Of a DNA stretch of 64,000 nt, positions 47,110-58,200 are shown piece after piece. The DNA comes from Curvularia sp. ZM96. Lineage: Eukaryota; Ascomycota; Dothideomycetes; Pleosporales; Pleosporaceae. Both the position numbers and the translations under genes were made by a program. The stretch covers positions 4,510,712 through 4,574,711 of the forward strand of contig JAJGBQ010000004.1 in the NCBI GenBank assembly GCA_022457065.1, written 5' to 3'. Under the pieces are notes generated by a model. The model saw nothing but the letters and a program-made list of their open reading frames with translations, searched no databases and was not told the origin of the DNA. Within the stretch, counting starts at the first letter, position 1. Every line of letters begins with the position of its first letter.

Positions 47110-50100
47110 CTTTAACTACCTATAGATTCTATAGATAGATTTAACTAATAGTACGCCTAATTAAGATTTAAGATGTCTTATACACACTCTTAATCTTAGA
47201 ATAGTACCTAAGGACCTACCTAAGATCTAGCACCTAGGCCTAACCTAGCACTCGACGACGAGATGCTAACCCTAAGTAACGACGAGGACGATAATATACG
47301 TTACGTGCGAGAACTATAAAATCTTAGACGACAGGCCATAATCTAAGTCTAGTAAATAGCTAGCATGTAGGAAATAATTAATTAGCTTATAAGCTAGCTA
47401 ATAGCCACCCCTAACGAGAAAAGAGCTACCGCAAAACCTAAGATAGCGCTACTAGAAAAGTTTGATAGAAGTTATAACAATTTATAGACGTTTCTAACTA
47501 GTACTAACCTCTATAGCGAATACTATAGAGTACCTAACGACTAGGAAAAGATTCTACTAGCTAGTACGTACATAAAAGGTAAGGCAGCTAGATAGGTGTA
47601 GCCGTACATTAAGGACTTCCTAAAGAACACAGATAATTATAGGACTAAGAAAGAAACACACAAGCTATTTAAGAGCTAGGAAAACTTTAAAATAGAAATA
47701 GGACGCATCTTTAGCGAAATAGATAAAAAGAAATAAGTAGAGAGAGTGATTACTCATTTACGCCAAACTAAGTCAGTATCCGCGTATACGGCTAAGTTTA
47801 AGTAACTATAGTCTAGAATTAATTAGAATAATATATCACTTCGTATAGCATACGAAGTAAGACTTAAGGAAAATATTAAGAACAGACTTATACACCACGA
47901 CAAACTAGAGACGCTACACGTATTAATTAAGCTAGCTACGCACATCGATTATAGGCTATAGAAGAGGAATAAGTAGAAAAGAAAACAGTTCTAGCCCATG
48001 ATAGCTAATACTAAGAAACATCGTAGTAACAAGAATAAAGATAGTAATACTATTATAGCTAGTAAGGTATAAGAGAAGTCTAAGAATAAAAAATCCTAAG
48101 AAAAGGGCTAGAATAGCCTTTCTAAGAAAGAACGCTAGAAGCGTTATAATAATAAAGTATATCTTAGATGCGGAGAGTTAGGACACTTCCATAGAGACTA
48201 CCCTAAGAACGAAGTTAGTAAACAAGTAGTAGTAAAGATAAAGATACTAAGGACTTAGCTATCTATCTTACTATTTATAGAAGAACTAAGCGATACACTT
48301 AGTAACCTAGACTTATACAAAGAAGCACGCTTAAATAAAGATAACGACTTTAAGACAGTTCCTAGACCTATTTAAGCGAACGAGGTCATGCGATAGACAA
48401 CCCTAGAACCTACTAATTAGAAGATCGACGCTATAGATATACAGCAACGACTAGCGAAAAGGGAATATTAGCTATGTGGCGACGCCACGCATGTAGCGGA
48501 TACCTATGTGTATCGCGCGCGACGACTCAACGTTACCAAGGCCGACACTATAGCTAGGAGAGCGTTCGAAGAACAACCTCTCTTCACGGACCCCACGCTA
48601 CTAGAATACTAACTAGCGGAGAATTATAATAAAAAAGAAGAAATCTACTAACGATTCTACTAGGTTAACTACAAAAGAGATTTTTACATGTACCACGCAG
48701 ATAAAAAAGAGCAGAGTAAGCTAGATAAGCATAGCTACTACCACATGCATCTATGGGCAGAAGAATGCCTAATATTAGATTACTATATCTACTAGAAAGA
48801 ACACTAAGAGGCGCACGAGCGTCTAGAATAGATAAACTGTATAGAGAAATGCCAATTCTATTAAGAATAGCGAATCGCGGCACAGTAGGAAAGCCACTAC
48901 CTATATAGAACTATAGCGACTAAGAAATATCGAATAGTAGGATATAAAACTCATAACACGATAAAAGATTAAATCCTAATACTAGAGACTTTAGAGGAAA
49001 TAATACTATATATAAATATCTACTAGACCTTTTGCATAGAAGATTAGTGTACGATATACTATGATGTAAAGGCAAACACTGGTTACTTCCTACGCAGTAC
49101 TAATTAGAAGAACCGAGACTAATAACGCGCCAATAGGACCGCGCGCGCGAGGGAATAGACATCCGCAAGAGAACTTATACCACATAGGCATAGTAATTAG
49201 AGATTATACTATAGGGACGCCTATCCAGATCACTTAGCAGCCAAGTAACAAGCCAGAAAATTCCCTAAAGAAAGGAAGAGGTTGGAAAAGGGCCGACGCT
49301 CTTAGCCAAAAAACTAGAATACTACTAGGGATAGAATTAAGCTAGTAAAGGCAGTCCTAAAACGACCCTTAGATAAGTACAAGTTACTAGTAATCGCGCG
49401 TTAGAACTAACGGCAATTATATATGTACACGGACATAAGATAAAAGCGACTATAGATAGTAGAGCTATGCGAACTATAATTTTATCCTAAATAGTAGAAA
49501 AGTATAGAATACCCTACTAGAATAAGGAAATTCCGCTAGAGGTAGTATCAGCCAAAGAGAAACCCGTAGCCTATAGAAACGGCACGATTAGACTAGAGAC
49601 TAAGTTAGTAACACTAAAAGTAGCAGACACGGAAAGCTAAATAAATATTAGTATTATAGACCTAGAAGAAACAGACCTACTAATTAGTTATAACTAGCTA
49701 GATATCTATAACTCCGCCATTAACTAGCGAAAAAAGATAATACTTAGCTAAGAACCTGCGCGCAAGATTACTAGAGTACGAAAGAAGACACGCCTAACAA
49801 ATTAGAGCTTAACCTAGAATAGGAGATTTAGCAAGATCTCACCGTATAAGATCGCGAGAATCTATACGAAGAACCCTTAGGAAGTAGGAGTTATTTAGAT
49901 AAGACGAGTCGCGCCCACGAAGGACGGACTCTTACTACTAGATATACTAGATATATACTAAACAAACGAGTTTAGAGAACTATTTAAAGAAAACGAGATA
50001 ATAGACCTAGCTAAACACTAGAATTAGAATTATAAGATTATTCTAGAGGAAGGAGCGAAGTTGACGCTAGAAAGCATATACCTAATAGCGCCTAAGCACG

Positions 50101-51171
50101 ATACTAAGCTGCGGGAATACCTCTAAAAGAATTTAAAGAAGAGATTTATTTGACTAGAATATAGTCTAATAGCCTCTCTAATATTATTCGTAAAGAAGCC
50201 TAATAGTAAATAGCAACTATATATTAACTACTAAAGGTTAAACGCTAGCACTTAAAAGAATTAATATCTCTTACTACTAATATTAGAGCTTATAGATCGA
50301 CTCTAGAGAGCTAAGTAGTTTACGAAGTTCGACGTTCAAGAAGAATTTTATAGAATTAGAATTAAGAAAGAAGACGAATAGAAAATAGCGTTTAAAACGA
50401 AGTATAGACTATACAAGTATATAGTTATACCGTTTAGTTTAATAAACGCGCTAGTAACCTTTAGTTAGTTATTAATAGCACTCTCTACGAGTACCTTAGA
50501 ATCTTTATTACTATATATTTAGACGATATACTAGTATACTCTAGTAGGACCCTTAATAAATACATTAAATATATAAAGAAAGTGCTTAGGAAGCTTAAGA
50601 AATATAAGCTATACCTATAGCTAGGAAAATACAAATTCTATATTAAAGAAATAGAATTTCTAGGCTTTATTATCTTAACTAAAGAAGTTAAAATAAATTT
50701 AAAGAAGATAGTAACTATATAAAAATAGCTAAAACCTAAAATAGTTAAAGACGTACAATTCTTCTTAGAATTCGCCAACTACTACTAGAAGTTTATTAAA
50801 GATTATTTAAAAATTACCGCACTACTCTCTAAGATTATAAAGAAAGAAGTAGAATTCTAGTAGAAAAAGAAATATTAAGAAGCGTTTAAACAAATTAAAT
50901 AGATATTCCTTAAAGCACCCGTACTAGAAATATACAACCTAAGACGAAAGACGCGAGTTAAGACTAACGCGTTAGACTATACACTTAGAGCTATATTATT
51001 ATAGCAGTGCTTAGACGGGAAATAGAGACTAGTGTTCTACTATTCTAGGAAGTTCTTAGGAGTAGAACTTAACTACGATATTTATAATAAGGAGCTACTT
51101 AGAGTAGTTAATGCCTTTAAATAATAGAAAGTATACCTATTAGGACTTCTAGACACGATTAAGGTTTTCAC
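47110..51171 (+). mobile_element. Ty3/Gypsy chromodomain element, 5' part: gag, protease, RT, RNase H start
   Basis: Starts directly after the LTR end at 47109. Relics in order: gag with a zinc knuckle (LRCGELGHFHRD, 48163-48205); protease with an active-site relic IDSRA near 49450; RT with the catalytic YLDDILVYS at 50515-50541; the beginning of RNase H (KTNALDYTLRAILL near 50958). Stops are mostly TAG/TAA at positions where CAG/CAA/TGG is expected, as in RIP. The element is interrupted by an intact Fot1 transposon at a TA inside RNase H. Confidence 0.85.
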
Positions 51172-51173
51172 TA

Positions 51174-53028
51174 ACGTGTTCCACGGGCGAGCGCCGCACA
51201 CGGGCGAGCGCCGCACCCCACCAAACTTGCACAACTCTATAAGTGTGTAGCTCCACCACATATAGATAATTTTAATAGACATTAAGATAGTAGATTAGTT
51301 ACTATCTAGAGTATCTTTCTTACATGTACGCGAGTTATGGCCAGTCTCTTTACACTTGCTACAGCGCGTTAGAGCCCGGCGACTAATACCTAATCGCTCC
51401 CCACCCTGACGCTCCTCACAAGCAATCTGCTCATCAGCCTCGCGTTGAGCGAGTATATCCTCTCCAGCTCCCTTTGTAAGGACTCCTTGCTTCTGTATCC
51501 GCTTCTTCTTACGCCGTCTACGCTCTGATACTGCTGTATTAGCTCTTTCAAGGCTGGCGATCCGATCGCGCATTAGCTCAGCCGAGAGCATTATAACCTC
51601 AGCGCCCTTCTTAAGCTGGTCAATCGCCGCGATGATTGAAGCTGGCGACGAGCCCTGATGCCGCTGAACGCGATCACGTATCAGTGTTGATTGAGCTTCA
51701 AGCTCGCGTACGTTGCTTGGTGTACGAGCCTGCCAGAGAGCTTCTGCTAGAATAGCTGGCGGAGTAGGCGTACGCAGCTGTACATCAAGCTTTGAAAGAA
51801 CAGCGTCTTGTTGAAGAGGAACAAGGCCTGCGCCTCGAAAAGCTGAGCAGATATTGGCTGACGTAAAGGATTGATCAAAGGCTGCCTTAAACGCTGGCAG
51901 AAACTCGAGCTTAGTGATATGGTTGATATGGTTGCGTATTAGGCTCTCTACCTCACGGCTATACGCGCGCTTTAATGGCGAGAAGCAGCCTACGTCAAGA
52001 GGCTGAAGTAGGTGAGACGAGTGAGGCGGCATACAGAGCGTGTAGATATTGTTCTCCTTACAGAGCTCCTGAAACGCAAGAGAGTTGTGACTCTCATGGC
52101 CGTCAAGAATAAGCAGGCGACGTGCTCCAACTACCTTACCATCTGTATGCTTGATAAAGTGCTTCAGCCACTCAACTCCTAGCTCATTAGTCGTCCAGCC
52201 GTTATCGCTAACTGCAATCGCCCAGTCGCGTGGGATCTCTGCCTCCTCGTACCAGGCAGATAGGTGATGCTGGCCAGTAAAGATAAGAAACGGCGGGATA
52301 GCCCAACCAGCTGCGTTGATCCCAGCGATAAACGTCACCCACTCTCGGCCACCTGGCTGAATAGTCTTTGGCCGGCCTCTTCTCTCTGATGCTGTAACGA
52401 CAAGCTGAGTGGTGATCTTGCCCATTGAGAAGCCAGCTTCGTCAAAGTTGTAGACGTCCTCGTCACAGATGCCGTACTTGGCCTTAGTCTGCTCTACAAG
52501 CTTAAACCAACTCTTGATCAAGACTGGATCTTCACATAGAGCTCTCTGCCTATCGTATGTCCGATTAAAACGCGTCGTAAGACTGTCTGTACGTTTGACG
52601 AAGGTAGACGGCCAGTTAACTCCAACGCGTCCTCCACCACGCGCAGCCAACAGCCTATCGGCCATATCGCGCACGGCTGCATACGTAGGCGCGAATCCAC
52701 GCTGATCTAGATTAAGTATGTGGCTCACAATCACCTCTTCTTCTAGCTGGGTCAGCTTCTTTGAGTTGGGTTGGCAATCGCGTCGCGCAGGGACACCAGC
52801 GCGTCGGCGGCGGATCGTTCGTTCAGACACGCTATAGATAGCAGCAGCACTCCGATTGCTTAGAATTTGGTTAGAATCAATTGAGGAGATAGCAAGCTGG
52901 ATATCTGATTCATTTGAAGCTAATACAGTAGCGCTGCGTTGAGCCATTGTATGATAAGATAGGAGAGGTGTGCAAGTTTGGTGGGGTGCGGCGCTCGCCC
53001 GTGTGCGGCGCTCGCCCGTGGAACACGT
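51174..53028 (-). mobile_element. Intact Fot1/pogo DNA transposon
   Basis: It is 1855 bp with 60-bp terminal inverted repeats (51174-51233 and 52969-53028) that appear identical, flanked by TA at 51172-51173 and 53029-53030. The ends begin ACGTGTTCCACGGGCG. Each contains two tandem copies of a 17-bp GC-rich unit (51183-51199 and 51200-51216 on the left). It carries one uninterrupted transposase gene. Base composition is normal, in sharp contrast to the TA-rich host element around it, so it inserted after that element was mutated. Confidence 0.95.
51295..52947 (-). CDS. Fot1/pogo-type DDD transposase
   Basis: It has 550 residues with no internal stop. The N-terminal part (about 1-120) has a helix-turn-helix of the psq/CENPB type ([16 protein letters not shown]), then a Tc5-like DNA-binding region with [17 protein letters not shown]. 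The DDE superfamily core has Asp in [11 protein letters not shown] (about 171), Asp in [12 protein letters not shown] (about 284) and Asp in [14 protein letters not shown] (about 320), the DDD arrangement typical of pogo. The C-terminus has a basic coiled segment and a CCHC zinc knuckle, [14 protein letters not shown]. It should bind the 60-bp ends and move the element into TA sites. The start lies 22 bp inside the right inverted repeat boundary. The length matches family norms (about 540), so it is probably functional. Confidence 0.95.
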   Translation of the reverse strand: MAQRSATVLASNESDIQLAISSIDSNQILSNRSAAAIYSVSERTIRRRRAGVPARRDCQPNSKKLTQLEEEVIVSHILNLDQRGFAPTYAAVRDMADRLLAARGGGRVGVNWPSTFVKRTDSLTTRFNRTYDRQRALCEDPVLIKSWFKLVEQTKAKYGICDEDVYNFDEAGFSMGKITTQLVVTASERRGRPKTIQPGGREWVTFIAGINAAGWAIPPFLIFTGQHHLSAWYEEAEIPRDWAIAVSDNGWTTNELGVEWLKHFIKHTDGKVVGARRLLILDGHESHNSLAFQELCKENNIYTLCMPPHSSHLLQPLDVGCFSPLKRAYSREVESLIRNHINHITKLEFLPAFKAAFDQSFTSANICSAFRGAGLVPLQQDAVLSKLDVQLRTPTPPAILAEALWQARTPSNVRELEAQSTLIRDRVQRHQGSSPASIIAAIDQLKKGAEVIMLSAELMRDRIASLERANTAVSERRRRKKKRIQKQGVLTKGAGEDILAQREADEQIACEERQGGERLGISRRALTRCSKCKETGHNSRTCKKDTLDSN

Positions 53029-53030
53029 TA

Positions 53031-54640
53031 ATTATTAGAATCTAGCGAGTTTTATAATAACTAAGAAACTTAACTAATAATAAGTCTAATAGGCTAAAAT
53101 ATTAGCTTAGTTTAACTTTAAGATTACATATCGAGTAGGATCGCTTAACAAAGCAGCAGATACCCTAAGCTAAAGATCTAATTTACGCGAAGAAGGCTAA
53201 AAGGAGCCTTACGATATAGTACTAATAAAGATGCTAGATAGTAGCCTTAAGTATAACTAGCTAGAACTAGCTAGAGTAGCTAAAGTAGCTAAGTAGGTAG
53301 AAATATTATAATAGTAGTAGTAGTAAAAAGCCGCTAGCTAGGTCCGCAAGGACAGAGAAAATAACCTTGCTAAATTCCTACTAGATAAATAGAAACCCTA
53401 AAACGAAAATAAAATCTACGTACTCTCGCATATAAGGTCAGACCTTATAAGGGAACTATATAAGTCGCTAGAGTATAGATATATAGAAGTAGAGGAAATA
53501 GTTAGACGACTAAGTAAGATATTTAGTATACCACGCTTGCGAGCGGAGGTATAGAAGATCCTAGGCAACTATTTAGCATATTATTAGAATAAGCCTAAGA
53601 GACATAAGCCCTATAGCCTATTATAGCTCTTACCGCCACTAATACGACTATAGAGTAGCGTAATAATAGACTTTATAGTAAAGCTCCTAAAGTTACTAGA
53701 ACTAGAATTAGCTTAACTTTGCGATACTATCTTAGTAATCGTGTACTAATTAACTAAAGAAGTAAAGTTCGTGCTAATAGAAGAGACTATTACAGTAGAG
53801 AAATGTGCGTACAAAGTTACTAAGGTACTAGTATTAGAGTATAGAATACCTAAGGAATTTATAATAGACAGAGATAAGCTATTTACGTTAAAGTATTAGT
53901 TAACGTTCTTAGTAAAAATAGAAGTAAAGAAGAAGCTATTAACTAGCTTTTACCTAGAAACTAACAGATAAATAGAGCAAATAAACTAGATACTAGAATA
54001 ATACTTGCGAATATACGCTAATAAGCTATAAGATAACTAGATTAAACTCTTACTAATAGTACTATTAGCCTATAATAGCACGAGATTAGCGACTATAAAG
54101 CACTCGCCGCACTACGCTAATTATAGGTATAAGCTAGTTACTTATTAAGACCTAAAGAATATTAAAAGTATCGTAGTTAGAGTAAACGATAAAGCTTAAC
54201 TAATATAAAAATTATACAAAGAATTAAGCAAGAATATCGCTTATAGAAACCTTACGACGTCTAAAGCCACGAATAAGCAAAGAATTAAGGGACTAACCTT
54301 TAAGAAGAAGAATAAAGTTTTCTTATTACGATAAAACCTAAAAACTAAGCGACTAAGTAAGAAACTAGATAATCTCTAATTAGGACTATTTAAAATTCTA
54401 GAGAAATTAGAACTAGTAAACTATAAACTCTAGCTACTACTAGGCATGCGTATATATAAGGTTTTCTATAAGAAACTACTAGAACTAGCACTCTAAAACG
54501 CCAAGCTAGTAGAAGATATAGAGCTTAAAGACGACAAGTACGTAGTTAAGGAAATTAAAGACCTATAGAAAATTAGTAGTTAGTAGAAGTACTTAGTTAA
54601 GTAGTAAGAATAGCCTAACCAATATGAGGTGGCGATTTAG
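53031..54640 (+). mobile_element. Ty3/Gypsy chromodomain element, 3' part: RNase H end, integrase, chromodomain
   Basis: Continues the element broken by the Fot1 insertion. Relics: end of RNase H (YRVGSLNKAADTLS, about 53130); integrase core with DTILVIVY and LTKEVKFV (53720-53790), the second catalytic Asp in FIIDRDKLF (about 53860) and ETNRQIE (about 53955); a chromodomain-like KYLVK..PNQYE at about 54570-54625. Homology stops at about 54640 with no 3' LTR, so the right end is lost against the subtelomeric repeat. Confidence 0.8.
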
Positions 54641-55251
54641 GCCTGAATCGTAACGAAATAGGCTTAGCGTTAGGGTTGTATACCGCATTAAGCGATCTGA
54701 TCACCCCCGAATCGCGAAATTTGACACCCCCGAATCGCGCTTGAATAGGCTTAGCGTTAGGGCTCACTTAACCCCAAGTGCATTTGGATATGGGCCCCAG
54801 AGGATGTCATAGTATATGCAGTGACTAAGAGAGTCTTTTTTAGTTTCTCTGATAGTAGTGCGAAACTCGCAGCTTCGTATAAACAAGTATACAGGGTAGT
54901 TGCTGCACATAGGGTTAGGGCTAGGGTTAGGGCTTAACCCCAAGCTAACCCCAAGTTTAGGGCTACGTCGTGGCAGCATATAGAGTTACCAAGAAAGACT
55001 TTTCTAGTCTTCTTAATAGTAGCTAGTATCGCGCAGCTACTATACAGAGTCGCTGTGAGATTTAGATAAGAGCTTGGCCCCAGCAACAGCGTTGCTGGGA
55101 GAACCGGGTAACGTCTGACAACTGGTTGTATCAGCATAACAACAAACACGCAAATTAGCACTAATGTACTCGCACTACTCTCTTAATAATACTCATTCTA
55201 AGTGTTGAGTTTGTTTGCATATAACTACGTGAATTTTTTATCTACTAAGAC
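54641..55251. repeat. Subtelomeric repeats with interstitial telomere motifs
   Basis: Contains two copies of GCTTAGCGTTAGGG, two copies of CACCCCCGAATCGCG, and an interstitial telomere-like tract GGGTTAGGGCTAGGGTTAGG around 54911-54930. Two diverged tandem units of roughly 170 bp lie at about 54764-54930 and 54935-55095. Their minus-strand translations are visibly related (SCEFRTTIRETKKDSLSH and SCAILATIKKTRKVFLGN). It marks the border between the transposon block and the helicase. Confidence 0.65.
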
Positions 55252-58200
55252 TTGGACTATAAATATAAGCGTCTTATGGAGCTACCCATCTGGCATAGTC
55301 GCGTGCCCGCATCACAGGCCGCAGAGAGTAGCAACGGCAGCCCGCGCACGCGCAGCACGACGGTCGTCTCGGTAGACAACTGCGACGATATTTTCTGCTT
55401 TCTGGCTGACTTTGGTGTGCTAGTTTGCAAGCAGCACTGCAGCGGCGTGGTAAATCTAGACAGACATCTGTTAGAGCAGCACAAAACACCCGTGAACGTG
55501 CGAGAAGAGATTATACAGCACTTTGCGCACTATGAGAGAAAAGATCCAAAGAACATTGATCTTCCCGAGCAGCCGGCTGAGCCAGTTGAAGAGCTAGGGA
55601 CGCCGCTGGATGGATTTAGCTGCAAGAGCTGCGAATTTCTCACTATCAACATTAATATCTTGCGCATGCATCTGAAAAAATCACCAGCAAGCATGGAAGG
55701 GAGAGAAAAGTGCGCTCTTTGATTCTGTCAAAGTTCAGACGTTTTTCAGAAGTGGTGGGCTGCAGAAATATTTTTTGGTTGATTTGGGTGTTGGGGAAAA
55801 TGGAGAAAAATTAGATCAAAATCAGGTTGTTCAACAACAACTCAACGCATGGCAGAAGGTGCGAAAAGAGCTAGAAGAGGACATGCAAGTTATGGCAGAG
55901 ACTGCAAAGATTGATAAAACAGGCTGGTTTAAGAGGACTGGGTGGTTGACGTTTCTGGAGGGCCGAAATCTCGCTCATCTAGGCTATCAAGCCCGCTTGC
56001 CCGACCGCAACGAAGCAAAGCTGCAGCAGGCTGCAAAGTTGACAGAAGAATTGATTGAGAGATCTGTTCGTGGCTTGGCAACACTGCCGCAGGAGACGCG
56101 GCGCTGGCTTCGCAGTGCGCAGCAGACTGTTGTTGATCAGCGGCCGCTGGCCCGACTGCAGAACCCCGAGAGTCAGGCAGTGTACGCTAGCTATATAGTC
56201 CGATTTGTCTGCTTTTATCTTCGCATTGTTGCCGATGAAGAGAGTCGGATCGATCAATATCTGGCACAGAGTGATGGAGCTGTTGAGGTAGACAGTGCAA
56301 GCGATGGGGGTACTAGCATGGAGAGCGAGTACAACGACAGCGACATGGAGGGCACGGTTGACAGCAACAATGACGTGGTAGTAGTGCAGAGACAGCCGCG
56401 CAGAGCTGTGCCCGCTGACAAGATGAAGGATGCCCGTGAGCTGTTCAAGTGGAAGGATGATCAGAAGGCGCTGGCTATACAGCTGTGGCTTTCGCTAGGC
56501 GACAGCAACACAGCTGCGCAGATGGAGGCGCTGCTCGACTCGCTGGCTTCGTTTCTTCTCACAGGCTATGGCACAGATGAGTTTTCGAGTGGGTTGGTGC
56601 AGTATCTGGCTGTGCTAGGCATAGACACACGGACAAACCGCTTGCGCACGGCAAAGAATTTCTCGTACATGCTCGCTGGGGTTATCTACTGCGTTCGTGT
56701 ACTAGCAGTCGAAAAGATATTGCCCACAGCTGAGCGCGAGGATCAGACTGAAGAGGACCGGGAGCAGTTCTTAGATGTGCGCAAGAAGTATCTGGCAGAC
56801 GGCTCATTCAGCCCGATGAGTGCTATGATCAGTCTACTTGCGTATGGCAAGCATGCAGCGCTGAATGAAGGCAATGCTGGCAACGCGTACTGGTCGCCCG
56901 ACAAGAAGATCTTTTATCTTAGCGGCCGGCCGATTGTGATTGAGCGTTTCCGCATCATGGCTCAGAGCATGGAAGCTGAGCTAGAAGACAAGTTTTGGCA
57001 GCTGTGCTGGGTGGATAATACTGCTGAACGGTTTTTCATTGATCTTGCAAAGATTCAAGACGACATTACATTCACAACCCGGGGCAAGTCGTTTGTCACG
57101 ACTCCCGGCAACCGTCTGTTAGATGGGCTGGCGTGGATGCTAACAAGAGCACGGAGCACAGTGGGCGGTATGCGACTGCAGACTTCTGACGGCCGGTGGA
57201 AAAGCAAAAAGGTGCGGGCGTATCTGCGGCAGATGGACCGCTTCTTGGAGCTGATGCTAGGCTGTGTACACATTGTGTCTGGACAGCCGGCGCGAGGTTC
57301 TGAGATTGTGACGATGCGGCACCGCAACGGGCTGCTGCAGGACCGCAACGTCTTTGTCATGGATGGTGCTGTGATGACTGTTGTGCGCTATCACAAGTCA
57401 CAATCTCAATGGGACAAGCCGAAGGTAGTGCCGCGCTTTTTGCCGCCGCGGCTAGGGCAGATTATGGCGCTGTACTTGAGCTACTTGCAGCCGTTCCGAG
57501 AATTTCTGCTGGTGAGCGTGCTGGGAGGTGGCTTAGACGACTACGTGTGGAGTAATGAGCAGGGGGCATGGAATACGGATCGACTGACGAGGGTGCTAAG
57601 ACGCGAGACAGGCAAACGGCTGGGTGTAGAGCTGCACACGCTAGACTACCGTCATACGGCTGTGGGGATTGGGCGAGTCATGGTAGGGGAGTCGTTTGGC
57701 AAGGGGTATCAGGACGAGATTGGCGAGATTGATGAAGCCGAGGTGGATGAAGACGAGGAAGACTTGATTGAGCTGCAGAACGCACGATCGACGGTCATGG
57801 GCGTGGGCAACTACAGCGTCTCGATTGACATTGTCAAGCATCTCAGCACGCGGTCGATTGACGCGTTCCGGGCGCTGAGTACTGCTTGGCACCGCTTTTT
57901 AGGCGTAGATGGACAGGCTGAAGCAGCCGAGGAGGGCAGGAGAAGGCGGAAAAGGCGGATGCGAGAGAGTATCTCAGGGTTGCCGATACTCCCGAAAGAG
58001 AAGGCCGTTCAGGTGGAAGACGCGCGAGCTGCCGCTGTACAGAGGGCACTGCAGCAGGTGCTGGGGAAGCAGGATGTTGGGTTCCGTTCAATGGAACAGG
58101 AGCAGGCTTTGTACGCCGTGTTGGATAAGCAGACGCCGCTGGTGGTAGTGCTTCTAACAGGAGGGGGCAAGAGCTTGCTGTTCACGCTGCCGGCATGCAT

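Noticed and set aside
27200..54640. A CRISPR-like array or centromere in the AT-rich block
   Set aside because: The repeats are transposon ends and LTRs with no regular spacer structure, and the block contains ordinary RIP-mutated elements next to a telomere.
55252..55722. A separate small zinc-finger gene upstream of the helicase
   Set aside because: The next frame continues the same protein after a one-base shift with no room for a promoter or terminator, so it is treated as the helicase N-terminus.
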